7,163 bases of DNA from the NCBI GenBank assembly GCA_027080605.1, contig JALWRO010000105.1, forward strand, positions 1 through 7,163, written 5' to 3'. The DNA is from Campylobacterales bacterium (GTDB lineage Bacteria > Campylobacterota > Campylobacteria > Campylobacterales > QNZT01). A program made the position numbers and the translations under genes. The notes below the pieces were generated by a model. It ran no database searches. It was not told where the DNA came from and saw nothing but the letters and a program-made list of their open reading frames with translations. This document shows, piece after piece, positions 1 through 6,375 of this stretch; position 1 is the stretch's first letter, and each line of letters opens with the position of its first letter.

Positions 1-407
1 AAGAGGAGCAGGTGCTTGACGGGATCAGCGTCGTGATCGATACGCTGCAGCGACTCTATCCTCATGAAAGCAGGGGATACCGTTTTTTACTGGGAAGGCA
101 CTATCAAAAAGGTGTTACTTCTCCCTACAAACGGTGGAATATGTTCCTGCGCTGGATGGTACGTAAAGACAGTCTCGATATGGGGCTATGGCGGCACGTC
201 TCCACTGCCGGTCTGCTGATGCCGCTGGATACGCATACGTTTCATGTATCCCGCAGACTGGGACTTCTGGGGCGAAAAACGTACGATCTCAAAGCGGTTT
301 TCGAATTGACACAAAGGCTCAAAGCGTTTGATCCCGACGATCCCGTCAAATACGATTTCGCACTTTACAGAATAGGGCAGGAAGGAATTTTAGCTCCTCT
401 TAAATGA
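1..407 (+). CDS. TIGR02757/DUF2400 family protein, 5'-truncated
   Basis: This is the C-terminal part of a protein whose reading frame is open to the left edge (first whole codon at base 3), so the GTG at 12 is probably an internal valine rather than the start. About 134 residues are visible; I recall family members of roughly 250, so about half is missing. The conserved family pattern is clear: a KRWNMFLRWMVR block, then DMGLW, a PLDTHTFHVSRRLGLL block (LDTH at bases 225-236) and a FDPDDPVKYDFAL block near the end. The LDTH motif resembles the segment of HhH-GPD DNA glycosylases that carries the catalytic aspartate, which suggests a nucleic-acid-related role, but the biochemical function of the family is not established to my knowledge. 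The TGA stop lies 47 bases before atpB, so it may belong to an upstream transcript. The family call is firm; the function is unknown. Confidence 0.85.
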   Translation, partial: EEQVLDGISVVIDTLQRLYPHESRGYRFLLGRHYQKGVTSPYKRWNMFLRWMVRKDSLDMGLWRHVSTAGLLMPLDTHTFHVSRRLGLLGRKTYDLKAVFELTQRLKAFDPDDPVKYDFALYRIGQEGILAPLK

Positions 408-413
408 AATTTC

Positions 414-421
414 TGTAAAAT
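414..421 (+). promoter_or_regulatory. Candidate -10 box upstream of atpB
   Basis: The 47-base gap before atpB contains TGTAAAAT, whose TAAAAT (416-421) fits a sigma-70 type -10 element. No -35 match is evident, which is normal for Campylobacterota housekeeping promoters. A start of transcription near 428 would leave a leader of about 27 bases containing the ribosome binding site. The evidence is a motif match in an AT-rich gap only. Confidence 0.4.
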
Positions 422-442
422 CCTGCAAATTATCTTCTGTTT

Positions 443-448
443 AAAGGA
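443..448 (+). promoter_or_regulatory. Ribosome binding site of atpB
   Basis: AAAGGA lies six bases before the GTG at 455. It supports the non-ATG start of atpB. Confidence 0.65.
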
Positions 449-454
449 CTTTTC

Positions 455-1135
455 GTGAATGAAGTTTTTACTTTTCTAGGTGCAATCTATCATAGTCATA
501 CTTTTATCATCGCTTCCCATACCGTATTGGTGGCGTTGCTGGTACTCTGGTTTGCAAAATCTGCAACCGCTGCGCTGCAGGTAGTTCCCAAAGGGGCGCA
601 AAACGTTGCCGAAGCCTATCTCGGCGGTGTCGTGGATATGGGTAAGGATGTCATCGGTGAAAAAAATGCGCGAAAATATCTTCCGCTTGTAGCAACCATC
701 GGTCTGGTGGTACTGGTAGCGAACCTGATCGGTATTATCCCCGGTTTCGAATCTCCTACGAGCAATATCAACTTCACACTGGCACTTGCGCTGATCGTTT
801 TTATTTACTATAACTTTGAAGGTATCCGCAAAAACGGTGTGATCTCCTACTTTAAACACTTCATGGGACCTGAGCCGCTGCTGGCGCCGCTGATGTTCCC
901 GATCGAGATTGTCTCCCACCTTTCCCGTATCATCTCCCTCTCTTTCCGACTCTTCGGTAATATCAAGGGTGACGATCTCTTCCTTGCGGTTATTCTGATG
1001 CTGGCGCCGTTTGTAGCGCCTCTGGCTCCGTTTGCGCTGCTGACATTTTCCGCACTGCTTCAGGCGTTTATCTTCATGATTCTGACCTATGTCTATCTAG
1101 CCGGTGCGGTTAGTCTGCACGAAGAATCACTGTAG
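455..1135 (+). CDS. atpB: F0F1 ATP synthase subunit a
   Basis: This is the membrane subunit a of the F-type ATP synthase, which with the c-ring forms the proton path through the inner membrane. At 226 residues it is normal for the short epsilonproteobacterial form. The hallmark region is intact: the SFRLFGN motif carries the essential arginine (Arg165, equivalent to E. coli Arg210), Asp174 sits where E. coli has Glu219, and the LLQAFIFMILTYVYL helix near the C terminus includes Gln203 (E. coli Gln252). Hydrophobic segments lie at about 20-34, 76-96, 107-120, 140-165, 174-192 and 194-217. The conserved loops GAQNVAEAY, ARKYLPLVATIGL and IGIIPGFESPT are also present. The start is GTG at 455, supported by AAAGGA six bases upstream. 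No other atp structural gene lies nearby, in keeping with the scattered atpB of this phylum. It is followed after ten bases by a small membrane-protein gene. Confidence 0.97.
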   Translation: MNEVFTFLGAIYHSHTFIIASHTVLVALLVLWFAKSATAALQVVPKGAQNVAEAYLGGVVDMGKDVIGEKNARKYLPLVATIGLVVLVANLIGIIPGFESPTSNINFTLALALIVFIYYNFEGIRKNGVISYFKHFMGPEPLLAPLMFPIEIVSHLSRIISLSFRLFGNIKGDDLFLAVILMLAPFVAPLAPFALLTFSALLQAFIFMILTYVYLAGAVSLHEESL

Positions 1136-1145
1136 AATCTCTCTG

Positions 1146-1448
1146 ATGCATAAAAATTACGAAAAGATACTCAGTTTCATGCAGGGCGCCTCATGGGGCG
1201 CCGTCATTATCGGGGCGTATCTTTTCTTTACACTTTTTTACCCTTTCGGATTGATCATCGCGCTGATCGGAGGCTTTTTCGGTGCAAGTATCGGTCTCTT
1301 TATGGTAATCTTTTTTGAGATGGCAAATCTCAAACTGGAGATTTACCGTGAAAAGAAGGAGCACACCAAACTGCTTAAACGTATGGTCTATCTTTTAGAG
1401 AGACTCAATGCCAATCAGACATCAGATGAAACGCTATCTGATCACTGA
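1146..1448 (+). CDS. Small two-helix membrane protein, possible AtpI/AtpZ analogue
   Basis: A 100-residue protein I cannot assign to a named family. Residues 1-13 are short and basic, 16-58 form one long hydrophobic stretch best read as a two-helix hairpin with a turn near the YPFG at 32-35, and 59-87 is a charged, probably helical cytoplasmic tail rich in Lys, Glu and Leu. The second helix is glycine-rich (IGGFFGASIGLF at 41-52), recalling the second helix of AtpI/AtpZ proteins that neighbour atpB in many bacteria. That link is inference from position and topology. I chose ATG 1146 because the upstream extension to 1104 would run 32 bases into atpB and adds a Cys-rich segment unlike a normal N terminus. 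No clear Shine-Dalgarno precedes it. Its 3' end overlaps the next gene. Confidence 0.75.
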   Translation: MHKNYEKILSFMQGASWGAVIIGAYLFFTLFYPFGLIIALIGGFFGASIGLFMVIFFEMANLKLEIYREKKEHTKLLKRMVYLLERLNANQTSDETLSDH

Positions 1449-1977
1449 TCCCGCTTACTATTCCGATCTTACCTCTTTTCAACACTATCTGAAAAAATCT
1501 TTCTACACCAAGACACCGGATCTTGCCTCTTTTCGGGACAAGGTGCATCCGGATATTGTCGAATATGCCAAAATATTTCTTACGCTTGGAAGAGAAGCAC
1601 AGATTCCACGCCTGCTTATCAACCGCTCCGTGCCGCTGGCTGTTTCTCTTGAATTTGACGGGGTGCATCTGACCTCCAGTCAGTTTGATGAAATTGCTCC
1701 GGCAAAGGCAGAGGGACTTTATGTTTTTATCAGTACACACTCTCTGGAGGAGGCGAAAAGAGCGGAAGCGTACGGTGCGGATGCAATTACCCTCAGCCCT
1801 GTTTTCACATCTCCGGGAAAAGGGGCGCCGAAAGGCATTGTCTGGCTCGAAGAGATTGCTTCGCAGTTGCAAAAAGTCTCCGTTTATGCGCTTGGCGGTA
1901 TTGTTTCCGATGATGAAGTGGATCGTTTAAAAGCGTGTTCTGTGGAGGGTTTTGCGTCAATTCGTTATTTTATTTGA
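1408..1977 (+). CDS. Thiamine phosphate synthase/TenI-like protein
   Basis: A TIM-barrel protein of the ThiE/TenI superfamily; 189 residues, close to the usual 200. Visible motifs in order are LITDP (11-15, first strand), FRDK (42-45, matching the LREK motif that keeps an Arg and a Lys), LLINRS (69-74), DGVHL (84-88), STHS (109-112), SPVFTSPGKG (130-139), ALGGI (161-165) and GFASI (181-185). ThiE joins the thiazole and pyrimidine halves of thiamine, but the two aspartates that hold Mg-pyrophosphate there (in the ND and GQxD motifs) read NRS and SSQ here, so true synthase activity is doubtful and a TenI-like or unknown role is possible. The start is uncertain: ATG 1408 has a GAGAG about five bases upstream, while ATG 1426 (MKRYLITDP) matches the family's usual N terminus but lacks a binding site. 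It overlaps the previous gene by 41 or 23 bases. Confidence 0.82.
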   Translation: MPIRHQMKRYLITDPAYYSDLTSFQHYLKKSFYTKTPDLASFRDKVHPDIVEYAKIFLTLGREAQIPRLLINRSVPLAVSLEFDGVHLTSSQFDEIAPAKAEGLYVFISTHSLEEAKRAEAYGADAITLSPVFTSPGKGAPKGIVWLEEIASQLQKVSVYALGGIVSDDEVDRLKACSVEGFASIRYFI

Positions 1978-2008
1978 ACTTTGTTAATTAATTATATTAA
2001 ACTTTGTG

Positions 2009-2014
2009 TATAAT
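2009..2014 (+). promoter_or_regulatory. Candidate -10 box upstream of the diguanylate cyclase gene
   Basis: A perfect TATAAT lies in the very AT-rich 68-base gap between the TenI-like gene and the GGDEF gene. There is no convincing -35 at 16-18 bases, which is usual for Campylobacterota. It would give a leader of about 25 bases with AGG (2037-2039) six bases before ATG 2046. Confidence 0.55.
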
Positions 2015-2045
2015 AAATTTAATATATTTAACTACTAGGTTTCAC

Positions 2046-3311
2046 ATGTTAAAAAGAGCAAGAACTTTATCCGGAACGGTTATGATCGGTATTGCCATTA
2101 TGATCGTTCTTTTTATCGTCTTTACGGGCATCATCTGGCTGTTGCAAAATCTCGATGCGTACCAGTCGTCGCATGACGGGGTGCAGTATGAGACTTTTTA
2201 CGACTATATCAAGTACATTCCTGCGCCGCAGATGTTTGTTATTGTCTTTTTCGGGTTAGGACTGATCGGTATTTCCGCCAAACTCATTTCGATTCAACTG
2301 AAAAAGAATTTTAAACGTTTCCAAACAGAGTTTTACAACGCGCTGCAGAAAAAAGAGCCGATGAATCCGAACCAGTTTCATTTTGAAGAGTTCCGCCACC
2401 TCTGTACGCTGATCAATCCGCTGATCGAAAAAATCACGTTCAATGAAACGCAGCTGCAGACGATCATCGATGCGCAAAACAGTCTGATCATCACCCGTAC
2501 ACACGATAAGATCATCAATGTCAACCGTGCTTTTCTGGAGTTTTTCAATATCGATTCGCTCGATCAGTTTACCCAGAATCACCGCTGTATTTCGGAATTT
2601 TTCTCTCATGAAGATGAAGAGTACATTCAGCCGGAGATGGAGAGTACCAACTGGGTTAACTATGTCCTGCGAAATCCGCTCAAAGAGCATAAAGTGATGA
2701 TCTATAAAAACGGTGAACCGCACGTTTTCAGTGTCGATGCGAAGATGAGCAGCAAGTATGAGATGTACCGTGTGGTGATTACCCTCTCCGATATCAGCAA
2801 TATCGAATTTGAGCGGCGAAATCTGATTATCGATGCGACGACTGATCCACTCACGAAGGTTGCCAATCGTCTCAAATTCGACACGATTCTCAGACAGCAG
2901 ATCGAACTCTCTAAGCGCTACAAAAACTCTTTCTGCATGATTATGCTTGATGTCGACAACTTCAAAAAGATCAACGATACCTACGGACATCCGATCGGTG
3001 ATCAGGTGCTTGCCATACTGGCGGATACACTTCGCAACAGTGTGCGCAAGAGTGATACTGTCGCACGCTGGGGCGGGGAGGAGTTTGTGATTATTCTGCC
3101 CCATACTAAACTGGTGACAGGGGAGAAAATCGCCGAAAAGCTGCGTAAAAAGGTGGCGGCTATCCGCAAAAAAGGATTGCCCGCGTTTACCTGTAGTTTC
3201 GGTGTCTCCGAGTACAATAAATCCCAGACACAGGAGACTTTTCTGCACGATGTCGATACGAAACTCTACCGTGCGAAAAACGGCGGGAAAAACTGCGTCA
3301 TTAGCCGCTGA
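2046..3311 (+). CDS. Membrane-anchored PAS-GGDEF diguanylate cyclase
   Basis: Predicted to make cyclic di-GMP from two GTP at the cytoplasmic face of the inner membrane. In the 421-residue reading, transmembrane helices lie at about 11-33 and 62-84 and flank a short periplasmic loop of some 28 residues. A linker (85-135) leads to a PAS-like domain at about 136-252, and the GGDEF domain fills about 262-421. Catalytic features are intact: DPLT (267-270), LDVDNFKKINDTYGH with metal-binding Asp302, and the signature as GGEEF (343-347), an active variant. RKSD (334-337) sits five residues before it, a complete RxxD product-inhibition site. No EAL or HD-GYP domain follows. ATG 2046 is preferred because AGG lies six bases upstream; the in-frame TTG at 2004 falls in the AT-rich promoter region. 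The PAS ligand cannot be told from sequence. Confidence 0.93.
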   Translation: MLKRARTLSGTVMIGIAIMIVLFIVFTGIIWLLQNLDAYQSSHDGVQYETFYDYIKYIPAPQMFVIVFFGLGLIGISAKLISIQLKKNFKRFQTEFYNALQKKEPMNPNQFHFEEFRHLCTLINPLIEKITFNETQLQTIIDAQNSLIITRTHDKIINVNRAFLEFFNIDSLDQFTQNHRCISEFFSHEDEEYIQPEMESTNWVNYVLRNPLKEHKVMIYKNGEPHVFSVDAKMSSKYEMYRVVITLSDISNIEFERRNLIIDATTDPLTKVANRLKFDTILRQQIELSKRYKNSFCMIMLDVDNFKKINDTYGHPIGDQVLAILADTLRNSVRKSDTVARWGGEEFVIILPHTKLVTGEKIAEKLRKKVAAIRKKGLPAFTCSFGVSEYNKSQTQETFLHDVDTKLYRAKNGGKNCVISR

Positions 3312-3346
3312 GGACTCTGCCGATCGCATTCAAAGCGAAATCATAG

Positions 3347-3368
3347 TAAAATAGATGTTTTATATACT
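3347..3368 (+). promoter_or_regulatory. Candidate promoter region of gatB
   Basis: The 80-base gap between the diguanylate cyclase gene and gatB contains two -10-like hexamers, TAAAAT (3347-3352) and TATACT (3363-3368). Either could start a transcript covering gatB, both K+ transport genes and gpsA. No -35 or terminator hairpin is evident. Motif evidence only. Confidence 0.4.
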
Positions 3369-3391
3369 AAAACACTAAAGGTTACGCAACG

Positions 3392-4819
3392 ATGTTTGAA
3401 ATGGTGATTGGTTTAGAGGTACATATTCAGCTCAACACAAAGACGAAAATTTTCTGTGCTTGTCCCACATCTTTCGGTGAAGCACCTAACACAAACGTTT
3501 GTCCGGTCTGTCTGGCGCTTCCGGGAGCGCTGCCGGTACTGAACAAAGAAGCGGTGCGAAAAGCGATCAGTTTCGGGCATGCCGTCAATGCTACCGTACA
3601 CAAAAAATCAATCTTCAACCGTAAAAACTACTTCTATCCGGACCTTCCCAAAGGGTATCAGATCAGTCAGTTTGAAATTCCTATCGTTGAAGACGGCGAA
3701 CTCTATATCGATTTCAAAGACGGCAGCAGCAAGCGTATCGGTATTACCCGTGCGCATCTTGAAGAGGATGCGGGCAAAAATATGCACCACGGGAATGAGA
3801 GTCATGTCGATCTGAACCGTGCGGGTACCCCGCTGCTGGAGATTGTCAGTGAACCTGATATCCGAAGCGCCGAAGAGGCGATTTTGTACCTCAAAAAACT
3901 GCATGCCATTGTGCGTTATCTCGACATCAGCGATGCAAATATGCAGGAGGGCTCTTTTAGGTGCGATGTCAATATCTCCATCCGCCCCAAAGGGGATGAG
4001 AAGCTCTATACCCGCGTTGAAATCAAAAACATGAACTCTTTCCGCTTTATTCAAAAAGCGATCGAGTATGAGTTCGAGCGACAGTGTGATGCCTGGGAAG
4101 ATGGTCTCTATGAGGACGAAGTCTATCAGGAGACCAGACTTTTCGATACTGCAACCGGCGAAACACGCAGTATGCGAGGCAAAGAGGACAGTGCTGAGTA
4201 CCGCTACTTCCCCGATCCCGATCTGCTGCCTGTCATTTTGACCGATGAGATGCTTGAAGAGGGGAAAAAGATTCCCGAACTGCCGGATGAGAAGAAAAAC
4301 AGATTGATCGAGGCGTACGGTATCAAAGCCTATGATGCCGCGGTTATCACCTCTTCGGTCGATACGGCGCACTATTTTGAAGCGATGATCACCGAAGGTG
4401 CCGGTGCGAAAAATGCAGTTACCTGGCTGACAGTCGAGTTGCAGGGGCGCCTGAAAGGCGGTATGACTGTCAATGAATCTCCGGTTGATGCCGTCAAACT
4501 GGCGACAATCGTTAAACGTATCGAAGACGGTACCATCAGTGGAAAAGCTGCCAAAGAGGTGCTGGATTACCTGATGGAAAACGAAGATGAAGTCGATGCA
4601 GTCATCGAAAAACTGGGATTGAAACAGGTGAGTGACGAAGGGGCACTCGGTGCGATGATCGATGAAATTCTTGCCGCCAATGCAGAAAAAGTGGCTGAAT
4701 ATCAGGCGGGTAAAGAGAAACTGCTGGGCTTCTTTGTCGGGCAAGTCATGAAAGCAAGCAAAGGGACAGCCAATCCCGGACTGGTCAATAAGCTGCTCAA
4801 AGAAAAACTTACCAGCTAA
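3392..4819 (+). CDS. gatB: Asp-tRNA(Asn)/Glu-tRNA(Gln) amidotransferase subunit B
   Basis: Subunit B of the GatCAB complex, which converts misacylated Glu-tRNA(Gln) and/or Asp-tRNA(Asn) to the correct Gln or Asn form in the cytoplasm; GatB activates the tRNA-bound carboxylate and GatA supplies ammonia. The 475-residue length is standard. The N terminus begins MFEMVIGLEVHIQL, and four cysteines (22, 24, 37, 40; in FCAC and CPVC) form the family's zinc site. RKNYFYPDLPKGYQISQ at about 76-92 and the EEDAGKN motif near 125 belong to the catalytic kinase-like core. The C-terminal part from about 330 is the tRNA-binding YqeY-like tail. AAAGG lies ten bases before ATG 3392. gatA and gatC are not in the window, as expected where these genes are unlinked. 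Its TAA shares one base with the next ATG. Confidence 0.98.
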   Translation: MFEMVIGLEVHIQLNTKTKIFCACPTSFGEAPNTNVCPVCLALPGALPVLNKEAVRKAISFGHAVNATVHKKSIFNRKNYFYPDLPKGYQISQFEIPIVEDGELYIDFKDGSSKRIGITRAHLEEDAGKNMHHGNESHVDLNRAGTPLLEIVSEPDIRSAEEAILYLKKLHAIVRYLDISDANMQEGSFRCDVNISIRPKGDEKLYTRVEIKNMNSFRFIQKAIEYEFERQCDAWEDGLYEDEVYQETRLFDTATGETRSMRGKEDSAEYRYFPDPDLLPVILTDEMLEEGKKIPELPDEKKNRLIEAYGIKAYDAAVITSSVDTAHYFEAMITEGAGAKNAVTWLTVELQGRLKGGMTVNESPVDAVKLATIVKRIEDGTISGKAAKEVLDYLMENEDEVDAVIEKLGLKQVSDEGALGAMIDEILAANAEKVAEYQAGKEKLLGFFVGQVMKASKGTANPGLVNKLLKEKLTS

Positions 4820-6375
4820 TGCCTGTCAAAGAGCGTATTCTCTATCTCTCCTATCAACTGGCGAGTTCCAAAAAATATAAAGAGATCAAACAGCGTGTCA
4901 ACGGGATTTTAAACGATCCCACGACGCCGGAAAAACGTTATTTCGACTACTTCATGATCTTTCTGGTTCTGACAACCATTATGATCCTGATTCTTGAGAT
5001 CAAAAACCACCTTCCTGTCTGGGTCTATTACTACGAAGGGGTGGCGGTACTCGTTTTTATTGTTGAGTGGCTGGGGCGTTTGTGGGTTGCCAGTGACGCG
5101 CATCAGGATATCATCCAAACGCAGGAGAACGCCGAATATCAGAAAGTGACACTGACGACGTGGCAGTTGATCAAACCGGCACTCATCAATAAAATAAAGT
5201 TTGTGATCTCTCCGATGTCGATTGTCGATCTGCTGGCGATTTTGCCCTCCTACCGGGCGTTGCGGTTTTTACGGTTTTTGCTCCTTTTCCGTCTTTTCAA
5301 AGTCTTTCGCTATACGGAAAACATCAACAATCTGCTGCGGGTATTTGTCGAGAAACGGTTCGAATTTTTCAGCCTGATTATTCTCTTTGCGTTCATGGTA
5401 TTTTTTGCTTCGACGGTTATCTATATTTTCGAAGGTACCGGAGAAAACCCCAACATTCATAACTTCTACGATGCAATATACTGGGCAGTTGTGACGATCA
5501 CGACCGTCGGTTTCGGAGATATCTCACCGACGACGCCACAGGGACGTTTTGTGACGATTTTCCTCATTATCGGCGGTATCACGGCAATCTCTTTCATGAC
5601 CTCTATCATCACTACCGCGATGGCGGAAAAACTGGAGTTGATGAAAACCAATCAGGTTTTTTACGAAATCGGCAAACTGAAATCTTTTATCGTCATCTGC
5701 GGTTACGGCAAGATGGGGAAAGTGCTTGCCGAAGAGTTGCGTCTCGCGGGAGAGAAAGTAGTCGTGATTGATCCGCTGGCCGAAGAGAGTCTGCAGGCGC
5801 AAAAAGACGGTTTCTATGCACTGCATGCGGATGCAAGTGATATCGATTTACTGAAACAGCTGCGACTGAAAGAGCGTGTCAAATATTTTGTGGCACTGAC
5901 CAATGACGATGCGACCAACCTGTCGATCATACTCTCAGTGAAGACGATCAGCCAGGATATTGTCCTCTTTTCCAGAGCGGTGGAGAAAAACGCACGCAGT
6001 AAACTGCTGCTGGCAGGGGCTGAAGAGGTGGTTTTCCCCTATGAAGCGGCAGCGATCGCGGCATATGAACATCTGGGGCAGCCGGTGGCGTTTTCGGCTA
6101 TCGATGAGATACTTCATGAATATATCGAACCGGTGATCGATGAAATCGAGATTACGCGTGAAATGCCGGTTGTCGGTAAAGATCTTCATACGATCGGTAT
6201 TAAAAAATATCGGCTCAAACTGCTTGGTGTCGTACGAGGCAGTGAAAAGAACAAATTTTACTTCCATCCGCGCAAGGAAGCTTTTACCGTAACGGTCGAT
6301 GATATTCTCATCGTTATCGGCGCTACGGAAGATATCGCCGCATTCAAACTGCACCTTCATGAGGAGATCGCATGA
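4819..6375 (+). CDS. Six-helix voltage-sensor-type K+ channel with C-terminal RCK domain
   Basis: Predicted inner-membrane potassium channel of 518 residues that assembles as a tetramer. S1 lies at about 43-61, S2 at 68-90 (with FIVEWLGRLW), S3 at 126-143 (Asp137 in VDLLAILP), S4 at 146-165, S5 at 182-204, pore helix at 217-228, filter TVGFGD at 229-234 and S6 at 244-268. S4 carries positive residues at 146, 149, 152, 158, 161 and 164, the three-residue spacing of a voltage sensor. The cytoplasmic RCK domain follows: GYGKMG (295-300) is the nucleotide loop, Asp318 ends the second strand, HADASD is at 336-341, and the TrkA-C part is at about 440-518. The S2-S3 linker (about 91-125) is unusually long. 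TAATG shared with gatB suggests translational coupling; the next gene overlaps by four bases. The overall design resembles E. coli Kch. The gating ligand is unknown. Confidence 0.93.
   Translation: MPVKERILYLSYQLASSKKYKEIKQRVNGILNDPTTPEKRYFDYFMIFLVLTTIMILILEIKNHLPVWVYYYEGVAVLVFIVEWLGRLWVASDAHQDIIQTQENAEYQKVTLTTWQLIKPALINKIKFVISPMSIVDLLAILPSYRALRFLRFLLLFRLFKVFRYTENINNLLRVFVEKRFEFFSLIILFAFMVFFASTVIYIFEGTGENPNIHNFYDAIYWAVVTITTVGFGDISPTTPQGRFVTIFLIIGGITAISFMTSIITTAMAEKLELMKTNQVFYEIGKLKSFIVICGYGKMGKVLAEELRLAGEKVVVIDPLAEESLQAQKDGFYALHADASDIDLLKQLRLKERVKYFVALTNDDATNLSIILSVKTISQDIVLFSRAVEKNARSKLLLAGAEEVVFPYEAAAIAAYEHLGQPVAFSAIDEILHEYIEPVIDEIEITREMPVVGKDLHTIGIKKYRLKLLGVVRGSEKNKFYFHPRKEAFTVTVDDILIVIGATEDIAAFKLHLHEEIA
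6361..6366 (+). promoter_or_regulatory. Ribosome binding site of the free RCK gene
   Basis: GAGGAG lies inside the end of the channel gene, five bases before ATG 6372. It is the strongest Shine-Dalgarno in the window and implies high or independent translation of the RCK partner. Confidence 0.7.

Noticed and set aside
476..919. Minus-strand open frame opposite atpB
   Set aside because: A shadow of atpB; the translation is low in hydrophobic patterning and has no motif.
1104..1145. Longer N terminus for the small membrane protein, starting inside atpB
   Set aside because: It would overlap atpB by 32 bases and add a 14-residue Cys-containing segment that does not look like a membrane-protein N terminus; ATG 1146 is a natural start.
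2004..2045. Upstream in-frame TTG start for the diguanylate cyclase
   Set aside because: It lies in the AT-rich intergenic region over the TATAAT box and has no ribosome binding site, whereas ATG 2046 has AGG at normal spacing.
2256..3329. Minus-strand open frame of 357 codons opposite the diguanylate cyclase gene
   Set aside because: It is antisense to a clear PAS-GGDEF gene, its translation has no recognisable domain, and its length follows from the codon use of the real gene.
3324..3338. Possible terminator hairpin after the diguanylate cyclase gene (TCGC, seven-base loop, GCGA)
   Set aside because: The stem is only four pairs and no T-run follows directly, so it does not support a rho-independent terminator.
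3608..4744. Minus-strand open frame of 378 codons opposite gatB
   Set aside because: gatB is unambiguous on the + strand. The antisense translation is rich in Phe, Asp and Arg and has no family motif.
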